Positions 27,337 through 37,244 of a DNA stretch of 44,055 nucleotides are shown in pieces. Origin of the DNA: Puniceicoccales bacterium (lineage in GTDB: Bacteria; Verrucomicrobiota; Verrucomicrobiia; Opitutales; UBA953); NCBI GenBank assembly GCA_031273045.1, contig JAISSQ010000244.1:1-44055 (forward strand), given 5' to 3'. The notes beneath the pieces were generated by a model. The model ran no database searches. It saw only the letters and a program-made list of their open reading frames with translations, and was not told the origin of the DNA. The translations under genes were made by a program, and so were the position numbers. Positions within the stretch are counted from its first letter, which is position 1. Each line of letters opens with the position of its first letter.

Positions 27337-28031
27337 GAGTAAAGGTTGCGCTGTTGAATGATTTTGCGGACGCCAGCGGGCAAGAACAATTCCAGCGACA
27401 GCCCGCGCCGCGCGCGCTCGCGCACCTCGGTCGAACTGATATCCACCCGCCGCTCCGGCAACCAAACCACCACCGGCGACACCGAACCGCTGCCGGCACC
27501 GCCACCGGCGGCACCGACGGCATCACCACCGGCGGTTATCCCTCCGTCCACTGCGGCGCAGCCGCCACTACTTCCCCATTCCCCATTCCCCATTCCCCAT
27601 TCCCCTTGGAGCGAAGCGGCTCTCCGCCCTGCCACCGCGAACCGCACCAACTTTGCGAGTTCCTCGGCGCGGTGCCACCGGTGCAGTTGCGCCGCTTGGT
27701 CGGCACCGACGAGCCAGAACAATTCCGCCTCCGGTCCGAACCGCCGGCGAAGATGGGTCGCCGTGTCGAACGAAAAACTCAGCCCGCCGCGCCGCACCTC
27801 GAAGTCCTCGACTTCGAGCCACGGGAACTCCGCCGCCGCCGCCCGCGCCAGTTCAAGCCGCGCCGCCGCCGGTGCCACCGCCTCGCGCCCTTTCAGCGGC
27901 GACGCCGCCGCCGGCACTAACAGCACCAAGTCCAGCGCAAGGTGCTCGCGCGCGTCCTGCGCCAGAAACAGGTGCCCCGCGTGCGGCGGGTCAAACGTCC
28001 CGCCCAAAATGCCCACGCGATGCGGATTCAT
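27333..28031 (-). CDS. nadD: Nicotinate-nucleotide adenylyltransferase
   Basis: NadD adenylates nicotinate mononucleotide in NAD synthesis. The nucleotidyltransferase signature GILGGTFDPPHAGH (His17, His20) opens the protein; LFWLVGADQAAQLHRW and DISSTEVRERA (the ISSTxxR motif) complete the fold. At 232 residues it is longer than usual (190-215) because about 48 extra residues (139-186) lie between FAVAGRR and VVVWLPERRVD. The insert is made of a heptanucleotide tandem repeat (reading GEWGMGNGEWG) followed by a Gly/Ala run from RCCGGY-type repeats. Start and stop overlap the neighbouring genes by ATGA on both sides, so all three genes should be translated together. Confidence 0.94.
   Translation of the reverse strand: MNPHRVGILGGTFDPPHAGHLFLAQDAREHLALDLVLLVPAAASPLKGREAVAPAAARLELARAAAAEFPWLEVEDFEVRRGGLSFSFDTATHLRRRFGPEAELFWLVGADQAAQLHRWHRAEELAKLVRFAVAGRRAASLQGEWGMGNGEWGSSGGCAAVDGGITAGGDAVGAAGGGAGSGSVSPVVVWLPERRVDISSTEVRERARRGLSLELFLPAGVRKIIQQRNLYS
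27574..27605. repeat. Heptanucleotide tandem repeat (CCCCATT)n in nadD
   Basis: Four full CCCCATT units (27574-27601) plus a CCCC remainder. On the coding strand this is (AATGGGG)n, read through as GEWGMGNGEWG. Because the unit is 7 bp, gain or loss of one copy would change the nadD reading frame. Confidence 0.95.
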
Positions 28032-28756
28032 CGCGGGGAGACGCCTTTCGCGAGCGCGCCGGCAATGCGCGCGGCGACCTCCGGCTTCTCACCGGTGGTG
28101 TTGATTTCGTGATAAGGGAAGTGCCCGCGCAACGCGCGCAACGGCTCGACGGTCTCCGCCATGAAAATGCGGTGCCGCCGGCGGGCGAGTTCCTCGTCGG
28201 TGTCGGTCTTGCGCGCGCCTTGCCCCGCCGCCGCCGCCTCGCGCCCGCGCTGCAACTGCCGGCGCGCGCTCTCGTCCTCGTCCACAAGCAGTGTGCCGAC
28301 GCGGAACTCCGGCGCGGCGAAGCGTCCGCCGGAGTCGCGGGCGAGTCCGGCAAGCCGGTGGTGGAGCAACCGCAGGAACTCCGCCTGAACCGCCGTGCGC
28401 GGAAAGCCGTCCACGATGACGCCCTCGCGGTAGCACGGCTCGGCGAGTTTCTCGAGCAGCAGCGCCGCCACCTCGCTGTCGCCGACAAGTTTGCCGGCGT
28501 CAATGAGCGCGCGCGCCTGCGGACTCTTGAGCAAGTCGCTCGTCACCACCGGTGCCGCCTCGACGCCAAGGTGCCGCTGAATGACCGGCGTGTGCGTCCC
28601 CTTGCCCGCGCCGGGCGCGCCGTTGAGCCAGAAAACCCGCTTCGGAAACGGAAAGCCGCCGGTGGCGGAAAACGCCCCACCGATTTGGCGCCAGACGGCG
28701 TCGAGCAGTTCTTTCGCGGCGACAACCGGTGCCACGCTGGCGGTTGGATTGCTCAT
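28028..28756 (-). CDS. Adenylate-kinase-like nucleoside monophosphate kinase
   Basis: A 242-residue P-loop kinase. The Walker A motif is LNGAPGAGKGTHT (about 45-56); VTSDLLKS resembles the NMP-binding start, and VIVDGFPRTAVQAEFL is the DGFPRT signature of adenylate kinases. The C-terminal half differs from standard Adk: no zinc or short LID motif is obvious, and it contains a charged stretch (DEDESARRQLQRGREAA) in that place. I start at ATG 28756 because the longer track ORF (28834) begins inside the tRNA-Tyr terminator. The stop overlaps nadD by ATGA. It probably phosphorylates a nucleoside monophosphate; whether it is the main adenylate kinase or a divergent paralogue is unclear. Confidence 0.85.
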   Translation of the reverse strand: MSNPTASVAPVVAAKELLDAVWRQIGGAFSATGGFPFPKRVFWLNGAPGAGKGTHTPVIQRHLGVEAAPVVTSDLLKSPQARALIDAGKLVGDSEVAALLLEKLAEPCYREGVIVDGFPRTAVQAEFLRLLHHRLAGLARDSGGRFAAPEFRVGTLLVDEDESARRQLQRGREAAAAGQGARKTDTDEELARRRHRIFMAETVEPLRALRGHFPYHEINTTGEKPEVAARIAGALAKGVSPR

Positions 28757-28792
28757 CTCGGACCGGCAGTGTGCCCGCCGTGCAAATCCTCG

Positions 28793-28832
28793 AAAGAAAA
28801 AAGACCGCGCCCGAAAATCGGACGCGGTCTTC
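28793..28832 (-). terminator. Rho-independent terminator after tRNA-Tyr
   Basis: On the minus strand, AAGACCGCG...CGCGGTCTT extended by CCGA/TCGG forms a long hairpin with a T loop, followed by TTTTTTCTTT. It starts 9 nt past the tRNA-Tyr 3' end and lies upstream of the adk-like start, which supports the start chosen for that gene. Confidence 0.9.
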
Positions 28833-28840
28833 ATTGAAAG

Positions 28841-28928
28841 TGGTGGTGGGGGAGGGAGTCGAACCCCCGAAGCGCGGAGCGCGGCAGATTTACAGTCTGC
28901 ACCCTTTGACCATCTTGGTTACCCCACC
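28841..28928 (-). tRNA. tRNA-Tyr (GTA)
   Basis: An 88-nt class II tRNA on the minus strand: acceptor GGTGGGG/CCCCACC, discriminator A, encoded CCA, anticodon loop CTGTAAA (anticodon GTA) on stem GCAGA/TCTGC, and a long variable arm (CGCGCTCCGCGCTTC region), T loop TTCGACT. Variable-arm size and anticodon both fit tyrosine. Confidence 0.95.
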
Positions 28929-29358
28929 AGAGGACGTGCACACTGTCGCCCCGCCGCCACCGGCGCAAGGATTTTTTTCACGACGGCAGTCAAGGCGTGC
29001 AAGGCGGCAATCAGGGCGTGCAAGGCGGCAAGCAGGGCGTTCAAGCGGACAAATACCTCCCAACCCATCCAAGCGCGGTCTCTACGACCGGACGCCCATT
29101 TCTTCCGGCAACCGAGCGTTCGCCGTCACCCCCAAATCCCAAGCCAAGCCCCGCAAGGGAAACCGCAAAGCGGCAGAGTGGCGAGGTAGCGAGGCGGCGG
29201 CGTAACCGCCAGTGAGTTGGGCTTGCTCCCCGCCACCCCACTTCCACCGTCCCAACATGGCAAGAAGTTACGGACAGGGACACTCGAACCATCGAACCAC
29301 GCCGATGGTCACAACAAACGCCGCAAACACGGTAGCACACATCTGCGTGGCTCTTGTT
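28929..29358. other. Intergenic region without a recognised gene
   Basis: About 430 bp between tRNA-Tyr and the small ORF. It holds the three 21-bp direct repeats listed separately, a TCGAACCA doublet at about 29285-29299, and a 7-bp inverted repeat ACCATCG/CGATGGT (29288-29309) with no T tract. GC content falls gradually toward higher coordinates. The track ORFs here are Arg/Ser/Pro-rich, overlap on both strands and lack ribosome-binding sites; I do not accept any as a gene. Confidence 0.6.
28984..29046. repeat. Three tandem 21-bp repeats
   Basis: Units begin at 28984, 29005 and 29026, each of the form CGGCARTCARGGCGTGCAAGG with a few changes (consensus approximate in the third copy). They lie in intergenic DNA upstream of tRNA-Tyr. 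No spacers, so this is not a CRISPR array. Confidence 0.85.
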
Positions 29359-29490
29359 TTATCTGGTTTGATTCGAAGTTTGGCTCGTTGGACGAATGGG
29401 AGGCCGCGGCGATGTCGCGACTTGTCCCTGTCCTCCCAATTTCACCATCCCTTTGGTTATCAGGATCAGGTTTTTCGATGAATCACTCAT
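29359..29490 (-). CDS. Small 43-residue protein downstream of the DUF6338-like gene
   Basis: This ORF is too short for the supplied track. It begins at ATG 29490, five bases after the DUF6338-like stop, and ends at TAA 29359. Translation: an N-terminal MSDSSKNLILITKGMVKLGG part, then a Gly/Gln turn and a Pro/Thr/Ser-rich tail (SPRPPIRPTSQTSNQTR). A strong Shine-Dalgarno AAAGGAGA sits 9 nt before the start, overlapping the stop codon of the upstream gene, which argues for translational coupling and for a real gene. Composition is lower in GC than the host genes. It has no membrane segment or recognisable domain. Function unknown; by position it is a likely partner of the DUF6338-like protein. 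Confidence 0.65.
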   Translation of the reverse strand: MSDSSKNLILITKGMVKLGGQGQVATSPRPPIRPTSQTSNQTR

Positions 29491-29495
29491 GATAA

Positions 29496-30113
29496 TTATC
29501 TCCTTTCTACTTGGTTGACTGTTGCAGTGATGCTGTAGGAAATATGGCTCTCGTTATCTTGGACGTCAACATTAAATACATTGCCACAAGAGCAATCTGT
29601 TTGAGGGACAACGACAGGGTATTCAATTGATATTTCATTTGGGTTTGCGCTTACGTAAACCAGTTGAATTGCCGTCCCATCATCGACTTTTCCCCCAACG
29701 TCTTTATAGAGAATAACGTCCTGCATTACCAGTTCTTTTGTTTCTGATATCTCAGAAAAGAACAAAATCTTGCCATAATAAACGAGATCAAAATCCTTTT
29801 TCCTAACTCTGACAAACACCCATCCCTTGCTTTGTGTATTCTTGACATTTATTTTCAGAAAAGATGTCCATATATTCTGAGATGCCCCAGTGCCGTTGTG
29901 GAGGAAAAATCCCCAAACTACTCTTCTTGTCCCAATAAAGCACTGTTTCCACAAGAAAGACGGCAAGATATGAAAATGTCGAAAAAGCAAAAATTTTCAG
30001 AAAAACCTGCCAAGATGTTTCGGGGCGTTCGGGAGCAAGACGTTTCAGCAGGCAATAGACGATAATTCCCGGTATCGCCAACTGCAAAACGCGAAAAGTA
30101 TAGGCGTCAAAAC

Positions 30114-30117
<4 letters not shown>
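29496..30117 (-). pseudogene. DUF6338-like membrane protein, split by a one-base frameshift
   Basis: Two overlapping track ORFs (30117-29803 and 29990-29496) are parts of one gene. Frame 1 gives residues 1-86: two membrane segments (LQLAIPGIIVYCLLKRL; IFAFSTFSYLAVFLVETVL) and PPQRHWGISEYMDIF. The sequence continues sensibly only in the next frame as LKINVKNTQSKGWVFVRVRK, then KDFDLVYYGKILFF and LVMQDVILYKD. The switch is at a TTTT run (29859-29862): three Ts instead of four would restore one 206-residue frame. The layout resembles DUF6338, a family of unknown function. The start overlaps the carB stop (ATGA) and has a perfect-looking Shine-Dalgarno AAGGAGGTG. The region is much richer in A+T than the rest of the window. 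It could be a pseudogene, a sequencing error or programmed +1 frameshifting. Confidence 0.72.
29499..29506 (-). promoter_or_regulatory. Shine-Dalgarno of the 43-residue ORF
   Basis: AAAGGAGA on the minus strand, overlapping the stop of the DUF6338-like gene and 9 nt from ATG 29490. Strong Shine-Dalgarno sequences are rare among the host genes of this window, so this site supports the short ORF. Confidence 0.7.
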
Positions 30118-33398
<3,281 letters not shown>

Positions 33399-33509
33399 GA
33401 GTGAAGGAAAGTCGAGTTTCTCCGCGCCGGAGCGCGCCGCCTTGCGCGAAGCGTCCCGTGCTGCCCGCCGAGCAAACCCGCCCCCGCCGGCGCCGGCAAG
33501 AAAGGACGC

Positions 33510-33559
33510 GCCGCGACGCCGCTTTTGATGTCGCCAACCACCGGCGGCGCGGCTTTTTT
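33510..33559 (+). terminator. Terminator-like hairpin just before tRNA-Leu
   Basis: GCCGCG-A-CGCC pairs with GGCG-G-CGCGGC (10 pairs, one mismatch, 22-nt loop) and is followed directly by TTTTTT on the plus strand, 13 bp before tRNA-Leu. No plus-strand gene is annotated upstream of it. Confidence 0.4.
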
Positions 33560-33572
33560 GCGCGTCCCCTCC

Positions 33573-33657
33573 GCCCGGGTGGTGAAATTGGCAGACACGC
33601 TGGATTTAGGTTCCTGTGCCGCAAGGCGTGCGGGTTCAAATCCCGCCCCGGGCACCA
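33573..33657 (+). tRNA. tRNA-Leu (TAG)
   Basis: An 85-nt class II tRNA: acceptor GCCCGGG/CCCGGGC, discriminator A, encoded CCA, anticodon loop TTTAGGT (anticodon TAG), variable arm around TGCCGCAAGGCG, T stem GCGGG/CCCGC with loop TTCAAAT. The anticodon stem CTGGA/TCCTG has a T-T mismatch at positions 28-42; the other four pairs form. Confidence 0.93.
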
Positions 33658-33708
33658 TTTTCCCAATCGCCACCGAACGCCACCGGTGGCGCGCCGGCAA
33701 CGCCCCGC

Positions 33709-34194
33709 CTACGGTTCCAGCGACATCCGCTCGCAGGCGCGTTCGAGCACGGCGCGCACGTGGGCGTAAATCCCCGGCGTGCGCTGCTCGGAGTTGCCGG
33801 CGACGTTGAGCGAGCGCGGACATTGCAGGCGCAAGAACTCGCACAACGCCTCGGTATCCGCCGCGACATCGGGAAAATTCTTCAAAATCACGTGCGGCTT
33901 GCGGTGCCGCCTTATCGCGACAAGCGCGGTGCCGGTGCCGCGCGAGAGCGGCTCGACGGCGTCGAAAATCACCGTCGCGTCCGCAATCGTCGCGTTGAGG
34001 CGCGTCCGTTCGGGATATTCGGCGGTGGCGGTCTCGATGAGTTTGTAGCGCCGGTGGAGCGGTCCGTCGAACGCCAGCCGCCCCAGCGGGCAGTAGCCCT
34101 TGATGCGGATGCCGTGTTCGAGCGCGAAATCAAGGCCGGCGCGGTCGGCACCGGTCTGACCACCGGAAATGATTGTCGTCGGAAAATTTGGCAT
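33709..34194 (-). CDS. Putative molybdenum-carrier / SLOG-family nucleotide-binding protein
   Basis: A 161-residue protein opening with TTIISGGQTGADRAGLDFAL, the glycine-rich signature of the putative molybdenum carrier family, part of the SLOG (LOG/DprA-like) Rossmann superfamily. GYCPLGRLAFDGPL and a RTRLNATIADATVIF segment followed by DAVEPLSRGT are further conserved blocks; the late LNVAGNSEQRTPGIY motif matches the C-terminal part of the family. Such proteins bind nucleotides or nucleotide-derived ligands; a molybdenum-cofactor role is only shown for an algal member. Length is typical. It lies on the opposite strand from tRNA-Leu and 47 bp downstream of the LysR gene, so could be co-transcribed with it. 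Confidence 0.87.
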   Translation of the reverse strand: MPNFPTTIISGGQTGADRAGLDFALEHGIRIKGYCPLGRLAFDGPLHRRYKLIETATAEYPERTRLNATIADATVIFDAVEPLSRGTGTALVAIRRHRKPHVILKNFPDVAADTEALCEFLRLQCPRSLNVAGNSEQRTPGIYAHVRAVLERACERMSLEP

Positions 34195-34241
34195 GCGCGC
34201 GAACCTTTCTGCGAAGACCCCTCAAAATGAAACCGCGCCGC

Positions 34242-35246
34242 TCACGCCGCGCTCCGCTTCCCGCGCTTACTCCGCGCGGAACCGGCAACGGCGACGCCGC
34301 CACCACCGGCGGCACCGGCGGGAACGTCGCCACCGGCGGCAACAGCGCCGTCGCCGGCGGCGAAATCCGACGAGCGCAGCGACTCGATGAACTTGCGCAT
34401 CGCCGGCGTCAGCACGAAGCCGCTGCGATGAATCACCGCCAGCGGGCGCGGCGGAAACGGCGCGCCCTTCACCTCCAGCCCGACGAGCGCGCCCTGCGCC
34501 ACCTCCTGCCGAATCGTCGAGGACGGCACCAACGCCAGCCCGATGCCGACCTCCACCGCGCGCTTGAGCGTCTCCACGTTGTCGAACTCGCGCACGAGCG
34601 AAACGTCCACGTTGTGGTCGCTCAAAATCTGGTCGATTGCGCGGCGCGTCGGCACGTCTTGGTCGAACCCGATGAACCGCTGACCGGCGAGGTCGCCGAG
34701 GTTGATTTCGCGCCGCTCCGCCAGCGGGTGGCGCGGATTGCACGCGACCACGAGCCGGTCGTGCGCGAACGGAATGATTTCGATGTTCTTCGCGCGCGTC
34801 GGATACGCCACCAAGCCGAGGTCCACCTCGCTCTGCAACACGTCCTCAACGACCATGTTCGAGCGCCGGTATTCGACACGCACGTCCACCGCCGGATAAC
34901 TCGCCAGAAAACGCCGCACCACCGGCGGCAACTCGTGGAACCCAATCGTGTAGATTGTCGAAATGCGAATCGCGCCGCTGATTTGGTCGCGCATTTCCTG
35001 CAACGCACCTGTCGCGCGCTCGTGGCAACGCAGAATCTCGCGCACCGCCTCGTTGAGCCGCTCGCCCTCGCGCGAGAGCCGGAAACGCTTCGATGTCCGG
35101 TCCACCAAAAGCACCTTGTAATAGTTCTCCATTGCCCGCAGTTGCTGGCTCACGGCGGACTGCGTCACGCCGTTGAGTTTCGCGGTTTTGGAGAAACTGC
35201 GCGTGTCCACCAAGTCCGCGAAAATCTTCAAACTCTCAATGTGCAT
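34242..35246 (-). CDS. LysR-family transcriptional regulator
   Basis: A 334-residue LysR regulator. The N-terminal winged helix reads MHIESLKIFADLVDTRSFSKTAKLNGVTQSAVSQQLRAME in successive segments, followed by the linker helix. The effector domain begins at ISGAIRISTIYTIGFHELPPVV and includes LVVACNPRHPLAERREI and GIGLALVPSS. ATG 35246 is chosen because LysR proteins start just before the HTH; the track start at 35279 adds 11 residues. The C-terminal 35 residues are a Gly/Ala/Val tail encoded by accggcgg-type repeats. It is divergent from the secreted-protein gene at 35366 with 119 bp between, a frequent LysR-target arrangement, but no T-N11-A operator could be picked with confidence. Confidence 0.93.
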   Translation of the reverse strand: MHIESLKIFADLVDTRSFSKTAKLNGVTQSAVSQQLRAMENYYKVLLVDRTSKRFRLSREGERLNEAVREILRCHERATGALQEMRDQISGAIRISTIYTIGFHELPPVVRRFLASYPAVDVRVEYRRSNMVVEDVLQSEVDLGLVAYPTRAKNIEIIPFAHDRLVVACNPRHPLAERREINLGDLAGQRFIGFDQDVPTRRAIDQILSDHNVDVSLVREFDNVETLKRAVEVGIGLALVPSSTIRQEVAQGALVGLEVKGAPFPPRPLAVIHRSGFVLTPAMRKFIESLRSSDFAAGDGAVAAGGDVPAGAAGGGGVAVAGSARSKRGKRSAA

Positions 35247-35365
35247 TGGGTCGCGCACGATACCCGCCCCCGTCGGCAAGTCGAGACGCGCGTTTCCGCC
35301 ACTGCCGCCACCGGCGGCGCCGGTGCCTGCCGCCCGCGTTCCGGCGCGGTCACACTGCGCCCGCT

Positions 35366-37237
35366 ATGAACTCCCCAACCCTGCCGCACCTGCCGCTCGT
35401 CCCGCTCCTCGCCGCCCTCCTCTCCGCAGCCCCCGCCGCCGCCGTCAAATCCGCCGCCGCCGGTGATGCCGGTGACAACGCCGCCGCCATCGTACGCGTC
35501 CCCCTCCCCGCCGGCGGCGCGTTCTACTTCGCCATTCGCGACCGCCTGCTCTTCCTCTCCACGAACCGAGGCGAACTGCTTCGCGCGCTCGACGCTAAGT
35601 CCACCGGCAACGCGCTCTCCCGCGCCGACGAGTTTCGCGTCATGCGCGCCAAACTCCCACCCACCGCCGCCACGCGCGCCTACGTCTATCTCTCCGACCC
35701 GTTCATCCGCCGCCTCACGTCGCCGGCGGTGAAAATCGGTCAACTGCGCCGCGCCAACACCGCCGCCGTCCTCGCCCGCCTCTCCGCGCTCGCGCTCCTG
35801 CACCGGCGCGACACCGGCACCGACCCCGCCTCAATCGCCGACCTCAAAAACGCCGGCTACCTCGACGCCGACGCGCCGCTCGAAGACGAGTTCTCGCTCG
35901 CGCCGGGCTGCGTCGCCGTCTCCAACAAATGGGGGCGCCTCGCCGCGCTCACCACGCTCGAAGCCAACCCCGCCACCACCGGCACCGCGCAGGAAATCCG
36001 CGCCTACTCGCGCTACCGCAACAACTACGCCTCGTTCTGGCGGCAATACTTCGACCCTATCGCCATCCGCCTCGACGTGGAGCGTGGCAGGCGCAACGCC
36101 AACCGCATCTCGCTCGAAACCTACATCCTGCCGCTCCTCGACAACTCGCTCTACAACGCCCTCGCCGCCACGCTCAACGCCGCCGGTCCGCCGCGCGCCA
36201 TCATGCCGGAATTTGCCACCCAGCCCGTCGCCACGCTCGCGTTCTCGCTGCCCGCCGCCGACACGCGCGGCCAAGGTGCCCAACTTCTGCGCGAAATCAC
36301 CCAGTTCGACCATTGGGAGACACTCAACCGGCACCTCACCGGCGAAGCCGTCATCGCCGTCGGCGACGCCGCCCCCGTCATCCAGATGTGGTTTCCCGGT
36401 CTGACACGCTTCAGCGAAGCCACCGGTCTCGGACGCCGCGACCCTGCGGAATTCCTCATCGCGCCGGTCGTCGCCGCCCTGCTCACGCGCCCCTGCGACC
36501 TCGCCTTGCGCGTGAAACGCGGCTCCACCGGCATCGTTCAAGACCTGTTGCGCTCGCTCGAAAGCAGGAACGTGTTCGACTGGCTGCGCCTCGAAGTCGG
36601 CGAATACTCGCCCAAGCAACTCCTGCTCACGTTCACGCTCGCCGGTGCCGCCCGCTTCGAACTCGGCGTCTCGCTCGAAGGCGAATGGTTGCACTTCTCC
36701 AACCACCCGTGGAACCCGAACCCAATCCGCGGCACCGCACGCAGCGATTCCGGGTGGTTAAGACCCGCCGGCACCGGTGCTGCCGCCCGTGGCGCTCACG
36801 CCGCGCTCGAACTCGTTCCTTCGCAAATCCGCGCCGGACAGGAGCAGGCGTTCACCGCTGCCAACCTTGCCCGCCGAAACTCGCTCTACGCCGACGCCGC
36901 CGCGCTCGCCCCGTGGATTTTCGCTTACGGCTGCTCGCCCGACGAAGCCGTCCGCCTGCGCCGCGCCGCCCTCGGCGAATCCCCAACCCTGCCCGCCGAT
37001 GCCACTCTGCAACTCGTCCCCGCCACCGGTGGCAAGAAACCCGCCGAGAAGACCGACTCCTCCGCCCGCCTCACGCTCACGTCGCACGGCTCATGGCTCC
37101 ACCAGCGCAACACCCCTGTCAAATACGACTACTCCGACCCGGGCTTCTTCGGCGGAATCCATTCCGCTCTGCTCTGGCTGCGCTTCGAGGACACAGGTCT
37201 GCGCACCCGCCTCGAACTGCAAACCACCGGCCGCTGA
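35366..37237 (+). CDS. Secreted protein of unknown function (623 residues)
   Basis: I start at ATG 35366 because it begins a plausible signal peptide (LPLVPLLAALLSAAPAAA, likely cleavage after AAA); the track start 40 codons earlier runs through the repeat-rich intergenic region. The mature protein is mixed alpha/beta with no domain I can name. Noticeable segments: YFAIRDRLLFLSTNRGELLRAL, AYVYLSDPFIRRLTSPAVK, a SIADLKNAGYLDAD segment and RYRNNYASFWRQYFDPIAIR, the last suggesting a helical repeat before a second sheet region. No membrane anchor besides the signal. The gene ends 7 bp before the convergent gene at 37245 and is divergent from a LysR gene. A periplasmic role is inferred from the signal peptide only. 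Confidence 0.8.
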   Translation: MNSPTLPHLPLVPLLAALLSAAPAAAVKSAAAGDAGDNAAAIVRVPLPAGGAFYFAIRDRLLFLSTNRGELLRALDAKSTGNALSRADEFRVMRAKLPPTAATRAYVYLSDPFIRRLTSPAVKIGQLRRANTAAVLARLSALALLHRRDTGTDPASIADLKNAGYLDADAPLEDEFSLAPGCVAVSNKWGRLAALTTLEANPATTGTAQEIRAYSRYRNNYASFWRQYFDPIAIRLDVERGRRNANRISLETYILPLLDNSLYNALAATLNAAGPPRAIMPEFATQPVATLAFSLPAADTRGQGAQLLREITQFDHWETLNRHLTGEAVIAVGDAAPVIQMWFPGLTRFSEATGLGRRDPAEFLIAPVVAALLTRPCDLALRVKRGSTGIVQDLLRSLESRNVFDWLRLEVGEYSPKQLLLTFTLAGAARFELGVSLEGEWLHFSNHPWNPNPIRGTARSDSGWLRPAGTGAAARGAHAALELVPSQIRAGQEQAFTAANLARRNSLYADAAALAPWIFAYGCSPDEAVRLRRAALGESPTLPADATLQLVPATGGKKPAEKTDSSARLTLTSHGSWLHQRNTPVKYDYSDPGFFGGIHSALLWLRFEDTGLRTRLELQTTGR

Positions 37238-37244
37238 CCACCGG

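Noticed and set aside
28984-29046. Possible CRISPR array
   Set aside because: The repeats are directly adjacent with no spacers and there are no cas genes.
29288-29309. Inverted repeat ACCATCG/CGATGGT as terminator of the small ORF
   Set aside because: The stem is good but no T tract follows on either strand.
29041-29340. 99-residue minus-strand ORF in the gap
   Set aside because: Cys/Arg-rich without domain or ribosome-binding site; overlaps intergenic repeats.
35246-35365. N-terminal extension of the 623-residue secreted protein
   Set aside because: It would bury the signal peptide and consists of repeat-rich intergenic sequence.
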